This document shows, piece after piece, positions 1 through 7,649 of a DNA stretch of 47,707 bases. The translations under genes and the position numbers were made by a program. The notes beneath the pieces were generated by a model. That model saw only the letters and a list, made by a program, of their open reading frames with translations, ran no database searches and was not told where the DNA came from. The stretch's first letter is position 1; every line of letters starts with the position of its first letter. The stretch comes from a virus. The DNA lies in IMG/VR virus record IMGVR_UViG_3300020469_002906, positions 1-47,707 of that record, one strand, 5' to 3'.

Positions 1-437
1 TTACAGTATGTCACCTCCATCACGTCCACACCATTGTCCATGGCGGCCTGCAAGTCAACGTGGTCTGAACCTATACCTGCTGTAATCGCCATTTTTAAGT
101 TTGGTGCTGATTCCATTTTTTCTCTTGTGAGATAATATGGCCAGAATGGTTGAGATATAACAACGTCTGCATCAACTAATTCTTTATCTGCTGTACAACC
201 CTCACCATCTTTATCTGAGGTAACGACCAATTCGTGGCCATTTGATTCTAAAAATTCTCTAAGACCTAATTCGCCTGATACACAACCAAGTAATTCACCA
301 GGATTAAAATCAATAGATTTTGGTGATGGTAATGTTTGACCATCAGGATATTTCTCAATTACTGGTAAATTTTCTAGTGCATAATCTTTAGGCATTCCAT
401 TTTTTGGATCGTCATATAAAACACATAATACCTTCAT
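1..437 (-). CDS. fdh: NAD-dependent formate dehydrogenase, N-terminal part (gene runs off the window)
   Basis: I translated this open frame by hand; it starts at an ATG whose first bases overlap the lipase stop as ATGA. The 145 visible codons begin [16 protein letters not shown]. They follow the bacterial NAD-dependent formate dehydrogenase (Pseudomonas sp. 101 type) along their whole length: [45 protein letters not shown] and [10 protein letters not shown]. The PFW and GIGSDH segments line the formate site in that family. The enzyme oxidises formate to CO2 and makes NADH; family members are about 400 residues, so the Rossmann domain and the catalytic Asn, Arg, Gln and His lie beyond position 1. 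No stop is met before the edge. It closes a metabolic cassette (ThyX, NrdA, IscU, lipase). Family assignment is very secure; whether the full gene is intact cannot be seen. Confidence 0.93.
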   Translation of the reverse strand, partial: MKVLCVLYDDPKNGMPKDYALENLPVIEKYPDGQTLPSPKSIDFNPGELLGCVSGELGLREFLESNGHELVVTSDKDGEGCTADKELVDADVVISQPFWPYYLTREKMESAPNLKMAITAGIGSDHVDLQAAMDNGVDVMEVTYC

Positions 438-1180
438 ACTTTACTTCCTCCTTTTAATTTAAGTAATTTCTTCTCATAGTTTGTAATACTATGATCATAC
501 ACACCTTTAAAAAACTGCCATTTTTTGATAGCTCTAATTCTACCTCTTAACATATCTTTTATTCTTTGGTAGAAACTATAACCATCACGGACTTTTCCAT
601 AGTAATTTAAATAATTTAACATACCATGGTGCTTGTAAAACAACCAAATTGGGGGTACTTTTGTTACTGCATCATTATTGTTTACCCACCGGTGATGTTC
701 GACATTTAAATTATCTACAAATTCCTTATTACCAACTCTTGGTGACCCAAAAGTGTATAAAACTATTTCTGTATTAAATACCTTTTGTAGTCTAGCTGCA
801 CATATTGTTGCCATCGCAGCTCCAAGACTATGACCAGTTATGGTACATTCTTTATTTCTATTTTTCATAGCTATGAAATATATTTTATCCCATAACTTTT
901 CGAGTTCACCATAAAACCCATCATGAACTCTTCCTGCAACTCTACTCTTTTCTTTCCATGCTTTTAAATCTGCAACTACATCACTTGCTTCTTTAGGTTC
1001 TGTGCCTCTAAAAACAAATGTTATTCGAGTATCACTTTTGCAAACATAGGCCTGAGCACCATCAACGTCAATAAACTTAACTGTATCGTAACCCATTTTA
1101 CAAATTTCTTTTCTAATTTTTGCACTAAGATCATTATAAACTAGATCAGATAATCTACAATGTTTTAAATCGTTCTGCAT
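434..1180 (-). CDS. Class 3 lipase-like alpha/beta hydrolase
   Basis: The 248-residue protein has the fungal-type (class 3) lipase signature. An oxyanion-side segment TFVFRGTEP lies near residues 54-62, the nucleophile elbow GHSLG is at 116-120 (Ser118), and FGSPRVG follows at 144-150. A candidate triad Asp is at 170 and His at 184/185. The family hydrolyses ester bonds in lipids. No signal peptide or membrane segment is visible, so it would act in the host cytoplasm or be released at lysis. It starts 7 bases after iscU ends and overlaps the formate dehydrogenase start by 4 bases, so the three genes are probably co-transcribed. Membrane remodelling, lysis support or mobilising host lipid are all possible roles; the sequence does not decide. 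Confidence 0.85.
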   Translation of the reverse strand: MQNDLKHCRLSDLVYNDLSAKIRKEICKMGYDTVKFIDVDGAQAYVCKSDTRITFVFRGTEPKEASDVVADLKAWKEKSRVAGRVHDGFYGELEKLWDKIYFIAMKNRNKECTITGHSLGAAMATICAARLQKVFNTEIVLYTFGSPRVGNKEFVDNLNVEHHRWVNNNDAVTKVPPIWLFYKHHGMLNYLNYYGKVRDGYSFYQRIKDMLRGRIRAIKKWQFFKGVYDHSITNYEKKLLKLKGGSKV

Positions 1181-1187
1181 AATACTC

Positions 1188-1598
1188 CTAATTTAATTTT
1201 TCGAGTTTAACTTTAACACCTTCTTTTTTATTCTTATAATCTTCAACGGCAGCCTTAATTGCATCTTCAGCTAAAATTGAACAATGTATCTTAACTGGTG
1301 GTAATGCTAACTCTTTTGCGATCTCTGTGTTTTTTAATTTAGCAGCTTCGTCTATATGACTACCTTTTACCCATTCTGTGAGCAAACTACTACTTGCTAT
1401 GGCTGAACCACAACCATAGGTTTTAAATTTCGCATCTTGAATAATACCATCATCATTTACTTTTATTTGTAATTTCATTACATCACCACAGGCCGGTGCA
1501 CCGACCATACCTGTGCCTACATCTTCATCATTTTTATCAAGTGACCCAACATTTCTAGGATTTTCATAATGATCTAATACTTTTCTTGAGTAAGCCAT
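1188..1598 (-). CDS. iscU: IscU/NifU-type Fe-S cluster assembly scaffold
   Basis: The 136-residue protein matches bacterial IscU in length and at all ligand positions: Cys37, Asp39, Cys63, His105 and Cys106, the same numbering as E. coli IscU. The chaperone-recognition motif LPPVK is present at 99-103. IscU builds [2Fe-2S] and [4Fe-4S] clusters on sulfur supplied by IscS and passes them to client proteins with HscA/HscB help. Keeping both the ligands and the HscA site suggests a working scaffold that plugs into host machinery. No iscS, hscA or ferredoxin gene is in the window. An AGGGAGG ribosome-binding site lies a little far (about 13 bases) upstream of the ATG. It lies between the 50-residue gene and the lipase gene. 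Confidence 0.95.
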   Translation of the reverse strand: MAYSRKVLDHYENPRNVGSLDKNDEDVGTGMVGAPACGDVMKLQIKVNDDGIIQDAKFKTYGCGSAIASSSLLTEWVKGSHIDEAAKLKNTEIAKELALPPVKIHCSILAEDAIKAAVEDYKNKKEGVKVKLEKLN

Positions 1599-1726
1599 TT
1601 TTTTATTAAATCCTCCCTATATTTTCGAGCCTGTTCTTCTGTGCCAAATGGTCCACCAAAAACAGATATGTAACCTATAACCCAATAGGCTGATTTAGTT
1701 TTATGTATTTCTATGTTCTCGTACAA
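1574..1726 (-). CDS. Small conserved-looking protein, 50 residues, TTG start
   Basis: Short frame found by hand between nrdA and iscU. A TTG start directly follows the nrdA TAA stop, and the frame reads 50 codons to a TAG, overlapping the start of iscU by 25 bases in another frame. The product is acidic-basic mixed with a central aromatic/glycine core (SAYWVIGYISVFGGPFGTEE) followed by a charged helix rich in Lys/Arg. The composition looks like a folded small domain rather than random reading. It fills an otherwise 128-base gap in a genome with almost no gaps. No ATG is available in frame, so the TTG start is the main uncertainty. Function unknown. Confidence 0.6.
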   Translation of the reverse strand: MYENIEIHKTKSAYWVIGYISVFGGPFGTEEQARKYREDLIKKWLTQEKY

Positions 1727-3796
1727 TTATCCTTCACAAGCGGTACACTCATCTGGTTCTGATTGTTGGTTGAGATGTATCATCAACTCATTATATCCTC
1801 CAATATATTCACCTTCTAAGTAAATTTGTGGTACTGTTGTAACTGGTCTGCCTGTTACTTCAGCCGCTGTTTTACCTAGTTCTTTAATATTAACAAAATC
1901 AAAAGTGATACCTCTTTCAGAAAGCTCGTTCTTAGCCTTTTGACACCACCCACAAGTTAAAGTTCCATAAATGATCGCTTGAGTCCTTGTTTCGCCTTCT
2001 GCGATTGCTTTCATATCTAATTCTTTAATTACTTCCCTTTCAATCTTTTTTGCAACTTTATCTGCCTTGCCGATTTTTTCTGATCGACAATAGTATAAAG
2101 TTTTAAGTCCCATTTTCCATGCCATAAAATGTGTTGCGTGTAAATATTTTACGTTGACATCCGGCCGAAAGAAAAGGTTAACGGATTGCGCCTGGTCAAT
2201 GTAATTTTGTCGGTCAGCTGCGTGTTCCACAACCCATCTCTGGTCAATTTCCATACTCGTTTTGAAGATGTCCTTTTCCCGGTCATTGAGTAAATTAAGG
2301 TGTTGTACGGATCCATCGGAAGCAATAATGTTACTCCAGATTTTTTGATAATCAACCTCATCTTTAGCCCTTTCTTTTATTATACTGTCTAGATATTTGT
2401 TTTTATGTAAATAGGCGCCAGATAAAGTATCCTGTCTATAAGCATTAGCTCTAAATGGTTCTATACTAGGGCTTGTATTACCCATGATAATACTACTACT
2501 AGCATTGGGAGCAATAGCCATGAGGTGAGAAAACCTACGGCCAGTACCAGCAGCATCAGGAGCTTCTCCTCTAAGTTTCCCCAATTCCAAATTTGCTTCA
2601 TCTAATCCTCTCCTGATGTGTCTGAACATTTCCACGTTTCTAGACTTTGCAAGTGCGGATTCATAAGGTATTGAATGGCTCTGCAAATGGGCATGAAAGC
2701 CAAGAGCGCCGATACCAATGCTACGCTCATTTGTAGCACTATACCTTGCACGGTGTACAGCATCGGGACTGTTATCAATAAAATACTGAAGTACGTTATC
2801 AAGCATCTCTGCCACGTCCCTAAGAAACATATCATTATCTTTCCAATCATCAAAATACTCCAAATTAAGTGAAGATAAACAACACACGGCTGTTCTATCT
2901 TTATTTGTTGGTAATATAATCTCTGAACATAGATTTGATTGTCTAATACTTAGTCCTTTTTTCTTTTGAAACTCCGGCATCATACGATTACTTGTATCAA
3001 TAAAATGCAAGTATGGTTCGCCGGTCATCATTCTCAATTCTAATATTTTTTGCCACAATTTCTTTGCTGATATGGTTTCTTTTACTTCACCTGAATGTGG
3101 ATCAGTAAGTTCCCATGTATCATCAAAGTTTTTATCGACCATAGCTTTCTCTATGAGCTGCATGAATTTATCAGTAATATTAATACCATGATGTAAATTC
3201 ATTGTTCTCATGTTAGGATCGCCAGTTGGTTTTCTTATATCTAAAAACTGTATAATATCAGGATGAGATACATCAAGATAAGCTGCATAAGAACCTCTGC
3301 GAGTTCTACCTTGTCTATATGCTAAACTTGAAGCATCATATGTTTTTAAGTGTGGCATTACACCAGTCGATTTATCATCACTTGATCGTATTCCTAGACC
3401 AATCCCGACACCACCACCTAACATTGATAACCAGTTTACCTCGGAAAGAGTGTCAACCAAACCTTCTCTACTATCATGAAGATAAGGCAGGAAACAAGAT
3501 ATAGGGAGGCCACGCTTACTACGGCCAAAAGATAAAATGGGAGTAGAATAAGAAAGCCAATGATTAGAAGCATATTCATAAAGACGTTGTGAATGTTGGT
3601 CATTACTTCCGAATGTATGTGAAACATATGCTAACCTCTCCTGTGGTGATGTTTCGTCCTCTCGCATATAAGATTCTTTTAATCTTTTCAAACCTAGAGG
3701 ATCGAATAATTTATCTTTACTATAATTCATCCACACATATTTACTTGGGTGTAACTTTACTGATTCTTTAACACCTTCTAGTTTATTAGTTTCCAT
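1727..3796 (-). CDS. nrdA: Class I ribonucleotide reductase large subunit with embedded glutaredoxin domain
   Basis: The catalytic alpha subunit reduces ribonucleoside diphosphates to deoxy forms. Seen from the chosen ATG (689 residues): redox Cys101 in GLPISCFLP; the active-site loop NLCSEI; the second redox Cys in AVCCLSS; and the radical-transfer tyrosine pair in LKTLYYCRSEK. No N-terminal ATP-cone is visible, so dATP overall inhibition is probably absent. After the core comes a glutaredoxin domain (about 605-672) with active site CGWC at 615-618 and a TVP cis-proline motif. A final CTAC tail (Cys684, Cys687) follows. An ATG 39 bases further upstream exists, but this start has an AAGG site at proper distance. 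No NrdB beta subunit is in the window; it is presumably elsewhere or supplied by the host. Confidence 0.95.
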   Translation of the reverse strand: METNKLEGVKESVKLHPSKYVWMNYSKDKLFDPLGLKRLKESYMREDETSPQERLAYVSHTFGSNDQHSQRLYEYASNHWLSYSTPILSFGRSKRGLPISCFLPYLHDSREGLVDTLSEVNWLSMLGGGVGIGLGIRSSDDKSTGVMPHLKTYDASSLAYRQGRTRRGSYAAYLDVSHPDIIQFLDIRKPTGDPNMRTMNLHHGINITDKFMQLIEKAMVDKNFDDTWELTDPHSGEVKETISAKKLWQKILELRMMTGEPYLHFIDTSNRMMPEFQKKKGLSIRQSNLCSEIILPTNKDRTAVCCLSSLNLEYFDDWKDNDMFLRDVAEMLDNVLQYFIDNSPDAVHRARYSATNERSIGIGALGFHAHLQSHSIPYESALAKSRNVEMFRHIRRGLDEANLELGKLRGEAPDAAGTGRRFSHLMAIAPNASSSIIMGNTSPSIEPFRANAYRQDTLSGAYLHKNKYLDSIIKERAKDEVDYQKIWSNIIASDGSVQHLNLLNDREKDIFKTSMEIDQRWVVEHAADRQNYIDQAQSVNLFFRPDVNVKYLHATHFMAWKMGLKTLYYCRSEKIGKADKVAKKIEREVIKELDMKAIAEGETRTQAIIYGTLTCGWCQKAKNELSERGITFDFVNIKELGKTAAEVTGRPVTTVPQIYLEGEYIGGYNELMIHLNQQSEPDECTACEG

Positions 3797-4490
3797 TATT
3801 TCTACCTTCTTCTTGATATAATCCCCTAGCAACATTAGGAAACTCTTTCTTGATTATTAACCAACATTTTTTTGCAATCTCCATGTGTTCTTTTTGTGTT
3901 CCATTTTCCATTCGCAAGTCACAGTAATGAATCCAGGATCTTAAAGTTCCTGACATATACATTTTACTCATCATAAGGCCTTCAGGTAAAATTGATCTAG
4001 CTTGTTCTTTTGCTACACCTTTTTCTATTAAATGCTCATAACTGTCTATTGCTAGTTCTTTAATTTGTTTTTGTCTTTGTTCAAAAATATATTGTAGATG
4101 TCTGTGATTTGCATTTGTTTCATCTAAATCAATACTATTCTGTCTGTTTTTTTCATCTTGTAATCTGGCTTCTCTAATGTTAGTAAATCCAAAAACAGCT
4201 GTTGGATCTGCATAACGCTGACTAAACTCTTGGAAAGAAAAAGACCTGTGTCTTAATATCTGCCTTCCAATATCTCTAGTAGTGTTTATTTCCATCACAA
4301 TATGCACCATCTCAAAAGGTGACCAATGTTTATTCTTGATTAAATATCTTATTAGTTTATCTGAGCTTTCAAAATTGTTTTGATTACTTGGATTTGATAC
4401 TCTTGCCATATAAACAATAGCATCTTCAGGACTTTTATCTTTCAATTCACCATAAAATGACGAAATGCCAATCAATTGGACATCTTTCAT
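3786..4490 (-). CDS. thyX: Flavin-dependent thymidylate synthase ThyX
   Basis: The 234-residue product carries the ThyX signature RHRSFSFQEFSQR at 80-92, preceded by the typical HWSPFE segment and followed by a C-terminal SWIHYCDLRMENGTQKE block. ThyX makes dTMP from dUMP using methylene-tetrahydrofolate as carbon donor and NADPH/FAD as reductant. It works as a homotetramer and regenerates tetrahydrofolate directly, so no dihydrofolate reductase is needed. It overlaps the primase stop by 4 bases and nrdA by 11 bases, so the two dNTP enzymes are translationally coupled. Length fits the family. The assignment is secure. Confidence 0.96.
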   Translation of the reverse strand: MKDVQLIGISSFYGELKDKSPEDAIVYMARVSNPSNQNNFESSDKLIRYLIKNKHWSPFEMVHIVMEINTTRDIGRQILRHRSFSFQEFSQRYADPTAVFGFTNIREARLQDEKNRQNSIDLDETNANHRHLQYIFEQRQKQIKELAIDSYEHLIEKGVAKEQARSILPEGLMMSKMYMSGTLRSWIHYCDLRMENGTQKEHMEIAKKCWLIIKKEFPNVARGLYQEEGRNNGN

Positions 4491-5527
4491 ACTTTTTTCC
4501 AGAATGTTAATTTATTAAAGGCTCTCAAACAACAATAAGTGCTTGTACTTATAATCTTCTTTATCTCTCTTTGAGTATATCCTGACATAATCATCTCATT
4601 AATATCCTTTTCTTTTATTGATTGTGGCCAAATAACAATATGGTGGCCACGCTTCACGGCATCCCACATTAATTTACATACCTCTGCATTTCGTGGTTCA
4701 TTATCGAAGATTAGTATTTTATCTTCTTTATCCACATTTGTCAAGTCTTCCGCTATGATTGATAAGTTAGCATCGCCTGAAGCAATACAGTTATCTAAAA
4801 AAAGTGAATCAAGAGGACCCTCTACAATATAAACTATGTCATCAAAATCAACACGATCAAGACCATAAACTAATTTACTTTCAGATTCATTTGTTCGCAA
4901 TGTTATATATCTTAATCTTCTATCACCTGATTCAAGAGCTCTACCTGAGATCGCAAAAATTTCATCATTCTTATCATAGAATGGTATTACAAGTCTTGCA
5001 TCTGGTGTGATTTTCATTTCATTATCAGGCATCATACTCTGAACAAACTTTTTGTAATTAGGTGTAAATAATAATTTACTAAAATGTTTGTTCGGTATTT
5101 TTCTTTGTTTTGCATACGCTTTACAAAAATGATCATCAGGTAAATCTGATAACCACTCACCATATTCAAAGTTTTGTTTTTCTATTTTTCCAAACTTTGG
5201 TGGCTTAATATTTTCAAATTTTGGTTTTTTGAAGTTTGAGAATCCTGATTCACCTGATTTGTATCGCTCAAGTACAAACTCTTTGTATATTTCAGAGTCA
5301 AACTGCTTAATGAAATTGCCAAGACTAAGGCTAGAGCCACAGTTATGACAACGATAGAATAAATTATTTCCTTTAGAGTAAACATAGCCCCTTGCTTTAA
5401 GTAAGTTTTTTTTACTATCACCACAAATTGGGCAAGAAAAGTTCCAAACATAATCTTTCTTTTGTTTGAAGTTTCTTAATCTGTGAGATAATAAACGAAT
5501 AAATTTTGATTCAATTGCTAAAGACAT
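4487..5527 (-). CDS. 61: DNA primase, T4 gp61-like
   Basis: The 346-residue protein has an N-terminal zinc ribbon with Cys32/Cys35 (CPICGD) and Cys60/Cys63 (CHNCG). A TOPRIM core follows, with the catalytic Glu in VYIVEGPLDSLF (about 232-243) and an acidic pair in ILIFDNEP (about 271-278). T4 gp61 synthesises RNA primers and forms the primosome with gp41. Length equals T4 gp61 (342 residues). The gp41 helicase gene lies about 21 kb upstream rather than next door. It overlaps thyX by ATGA. Confident by domain order and lineage context. Confidence 0.93.
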   Translation of the reverse strand: MSLAIESKFIRLLSHRLRNFKQKKDYVWNFSCPICGDSKKNLLKARGYVYSKGNNLFYRCHNCGSSLSLGNFIKQFDSEIYKEFVLERYKSGESGFSNFKKPKFENIKPPKFGKIEKQNFEYGEWLSDLPDDHFCKAYAKQRKIPNKHFSKLLFTPNYKKFVQSMMPDNEMKITPDARLVIPFYDKNDEIFAISGRALESGDRRLRYITLRTNESESKLVYGLDRVDFDDIVYIVEGPLDSLFLDNCIASGDANLSIIAEDLTNVDKEDKILIFDNEPRNAEVCKLMWDAVKRGHHIVIWPQSIKEKDINEMIMSGYTQREIKKIISTSTYCCLRAFNKLTFWKKV

Positions 5528-5552
5528 ACTTCATAATATAACAGTAATACTA

Positions 5553-6062
5553 TTAAATTACAAGCGATAATAGAGAGTTCATATCAAGTTTACCTAAGAA
5601 AAACGCAGCTGTTATTATTATACCTACAATTGCCCATTTATATTTTTCCACTTCTGATATGGTTTTTGTCCATCTACCCTTATCAACTTTTTTGTGATCT
5701 AATAAATCTTTTCGTAAAGAATCAAGCCTCATATTAATGGTTGATTCTATTTGGTCGATTCTTTCGTGAACGGAAGTTATTTGATTAGGCACTTGATCTA
5801 TTCTCTCATGTACCTCTCTTGAAATTGTGGTAACTCTTGAATGTATTTCTTTTATATCATTCTTTACACTATTTCTATTTTTTTCATTTTGATCGAGCTT
5901 TTCTTCATGTAATGATAACATTTGTAAAACATTCACATTTAGCTCTTGTATCTTATCTATTGATATTGAGAGTTTTTCCAATAACTTATTAGTTTGGTTT
6001 ATATCTCTTTTTAATAAACCAACATCAAGTTTCAACTCTTGGATTTCTCTCGTATCTGGCAT
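5553..6062 (-). CDS. Coiled-coil protein with C-terminal membrane anchor
   Basis: This 169-residue protein is a long heptad-rich helix (about residues 5-130). It includes two near-repeats of VHERIDQ (REVHERIDQVPNQITS, then SVHERIDQIESTI), then a single hydrophobic segment (about 143-160, WAIVGIIITAAFFLG). The architecture suggests a cytoplasmic or periplasmic rod anchored at the inner membrane at its C terminus. Its gene starts by TAATG overlap with the upstream 72-residue gene and sits next to small membrane and lysis-type genes, so a role at the envelope is likely. I recognise no named family. Confidence 0.7.
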   Translation of the reverse strand: MPDTREIQELKLDVGLLKRDINQTNKLLEKLSISIDKIQELNVNVLQMLSLHEEKLDQNEKNRNSVKNDIKEIHSRVTTISREVHERIDQVPNQITSVHERIDQIESTINMRLDSLRKDLLDHKKVDKGRWTKTISEVEKYKWAIVGIIITAAFFLGKLDMNSLLSLVI

Positions 6063-6280
6063 TATAATATTGCTGAGATAACTTTAATAGATTGTTCAAT
6101 TCTTTTTTGTAACTCTTGTTTACGGTGTAATTGATCAACACCTGTACATACAGCTTCTTCAACACTTAAACCTTTTAGAAGGTCGGTATATTCTTCTTTA
6201 GAAAGATTACCTTCATCATATTCTTTATTTATTTCTATGTAGTCATGTTCTATTGAGGTTAGGTTGTATTTGTTTTCCAT
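6062..6280 (-). CDS. Small acidic protein, 72 residues, unknown function
   Basis: Mostly charged and probably helical, with no membrane segment and one Cys. The start has a clear AAGGAG site, which itself overlaps the stop of the preceding 49-residue gene. Tight coupling on both sides supports a real gene. I recognise no family. Confidence 0.65.
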   Translation of the reverse strand: MENKYNLTSIEHDYIEINKEYDEGNLSKEEYTDLLKGLSVEEAVCTGVDQLHRKQELQKRIEQSIKVISAIL

Positions 6281-6289
6281 TTCAACTCC

Positions 6290-6439
6290 TTAACTAATTT
6301 TAAATGGTGCGAAGGCAAATGCTGTGGCTATTAGTAATGTGCATATTATTATAAAAGCACATAACCAAAATTTTAAAATGGGTCTCCATTCTGAACCACC
6401 TGATTGTTTTTTAGGATCTTTTTCCCAATCTAGTTTCAT
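6290..6439 (-). CDS. Small single-span membrane protein, 49 residues
   Basis: Found by hand in a 155-base gap. It starts with ATG overlapping the stop of the upstream lipoprotein gene (ATGA) and stops with TAA inside the ribosome-binding site of the next gene. The first 20 residues are polar (MKLDWEKDPKKQSGGSEW), followed by a strong hydrophobic segment (about 21-43, LKFWLCAFIIICTLLIATAF) and a short tail. This is the layout of a small inner-membrane protein. The neighbouring spanin and lipoprotein genes make a holin or antiholin-like role worth considering, but nothing in the sequence proves it. Confidence 0.7.
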   Translation of the reverse strand: MKLDWEKDPKKQSGGSEWRPILKFWLCAFIIICTLLIATAFAFAPFKIS

Positions 6440-6846
6440 CTAGATTTACTCCCTATAACTTGTTGGATTTTCTCGGCTGTTCTTTTAATAGAATTGAGTT
6501 TTAAGTTACAATATGCTTTAGAAATTCTACCACCTTTATTATCATATTGTGTTTTGAAACCTACGATTAAAGTATGTAAACCTTTTAACAGCTCGTGTGA
6601 ATCTTCATTCTCTGGTAAATATTGAGTATAATTAACAGCTAATGAAGAACTTACATATATTTGTCTTATCAAAGAATAATCTATGGTACCTGTATCACAA
6701 TAGGGTTCAGCTATTTCAGCGATTGTTCTTATTTGATTAACACTAAAGTATTCATTACCATCAAACTTTGATGTTTTATAGGCATCTAATAAACTACAGC
6801 CAGATAAAATGAATACTGCACTAATTATCGCTATCGTCTTTTTCAT
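6436..6846 (-). CDS. Predicted lipoprotein, 136 residues
   Basis: It has a clear type II signal peptide: a Lys-Lys N terminus, a hydrophobic stretch and lipobox LSGC with the lipidated Cys at 17. The mature part is about 120 residues, helical, with two further Cys (in EPYCDTG and KAYCNLK) that could form a disulfide in the periplasm. It lies directly downstream of the overlapping spanin pair and just before a small membrane protein, so it may belong to the lysis or envelope group. It could equally be a superinfection-exclusion lipoprotein. No family recognised. Confidence 0.75.
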   Translation of the reverse strand: MKKTIAIISAVFILSGCSLLDAYKTSKFDGNEYFSVNQIRTIAEIAEPYCDTGTIDYSLIRQIYVSSSLAVNYTQYLPENEDSHELLKGLHTLIVGFKTQYDNKGGRISKAYCNLKLNSIKRTAEKIQQVIGSKSR

Positions 6847-7201
6847 AGTAATCCTTATACTTTAAAATAATTACTCTTTGAGTGTTGATAAAATTTCTTA
6901 TTTCAGCCATATTTATAGACAACTTCTCATATCCCTCATCTGTAAGGCCAAATAAAACTAAATCTTTTTTATTCTTTTTTAATTTTTCCCAAACTTTATC
7001 TACATTATCTGGTGTAATCAGAACCCATTTAAGTTCTTGTGGTTTCAAAGGTTTTGGATTTTCTATGTCTAATTTTATTCTCTCAACTGCTACTTGCTTT
7101 ACTTCTATTTGTTTGACATCTTTTTTCCAAAGACTTGGAAAAGCACAACCGCTAGCGAATAACGGGAATAAAATTAGGATTGGCAAGTGTTGGACATTCA
7201 C
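6821..7201 (-). CDS. Putative o-spanin (Rz1-like outer-membrane lipoprotein)
   Basis: The signal peptide ends in lipobox FASGC with the lipidated Cys at 19, leaving a mature lipoprotein of about 108 residues that is largely charged. Its start lies inside the end of the upstream membrane-anchored coiled-coil gene, a 50-base out-of-frame overlap. An overlapping inner-membrane coiled-coil gene plus outer-membrane lipoprotein gene is the classic arrangement of two-component spanins, which fuse inner and outer membranes in the last step of lysis. Larger than most Rz1 proteins, and not Pro-rich. The call rests on topology and gene order, not homology. Confidence 0.65.
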   Translation of the reverse strand: MNVQHLPILILFPLFASGCAFPSLWKKDVKQIEVKQVAVERIKLDIENPKPLKPQELKWVLITPDNVDKVWEKLKKNKKDLVLFGLTDEGYEKLSINMAEIRNFINTQRVIILKYKDYYEKDDSDN

Positions 7202-7649
7202 GATTTATTTCACTTTCTGTTTTTGCATTGATTTCTTTTTCTGTTCGTTTTGCTCCTGAGGCTATCTCTAAACATCTAAGTGCATTTCTTGTACCACGAT
7301 TGACTAATCTTTCCATCGTTCTTGGTTTTCTAAATGCTATTCTACCAATATCTCTAGTTTCACCTCTTGCATTTACATTAAACTTATCAACTAGCTCTCT
7401 TACTTCTTTTCTTTGTCTAGTCAATTCTTTATTTACTTCTTCATTTATTTCTTCTATAACAGCAATATCAACTCTCATCTGTTCAATGACTTCATTTTGA
7501 TCAGACAATGAGTTCTCTAATATTTTATTATTTGCTTCAGATGTGGCCAATTCGGCCTTGAGATTTACTGCATACCATAAACCACCTGCAATAATAATAA
7601 CAATACCAAGATACGCTAAAACTTTTATTATACTAAAAACATTAAACAT
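7152..7649 (-). CDS. Putative i-spanin (Rz-like inner-membrane coiled-coil protein)
   Basis: The 165-residue product has one N-terminal membrane segment (about 7-29, IIKVLAYLGIVIIIAGGLWY). A long coiled coil follows (about 30-90) with Glu/Lys/Arg heptads, then a C-terminal periplasmic region with two Cys (CLEI and ECPT). This is the N-in, C-out topology of Rz-like i-spanins. The 3' end overlaps the lipoprotein gene by 50 bases, as in other spanin pairs. The peptidoglycan enzyme of this phage is probably the M15 protein encoded at 34.5-35.0 kb, far from these genes, as is common in T4-like phages. Confidence 0.7.
   Translation of the reverse strand: MFNVFSIIKVLAYLGIVIIIAGGLWYAVNLKAELATSEANNKILENSLSDQNEVIEQMRVDIAVIEEINEEVNKELTRQRKEVRELVDKFNVNARGETRDIGRIAFRKPRTMERLVNRGTRNALRCLEIASGAKRTEKEINAKTESEINRECPTLANPNFIPVIR

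Noticed and set aside
1-1598. Host chromosome contamination suggested by formate dehydrogenase and iscU
   Set aside because: Same strand, same AT-rich codon use, ATGA overlaps and continuity with thyX, nrdA and primase argue that these are genuine phage genes, though an assembly check left of position 1 is still advisable.
6910-6917. TATAAATA on the minus strand
   Set aside because: Lies within the o-spanin coding sequence 64 bases before the next ATG. In such AT-rich DNA a chance match is likely, so I did not list it as a promoter.
6882-7259. 125-codon open frame on the plus strand
   Set aside because: It lies antisense to the spanin genes, has a low-complexity Phe/Ser composition typical of reverse reading, and no ribosome-binding site.
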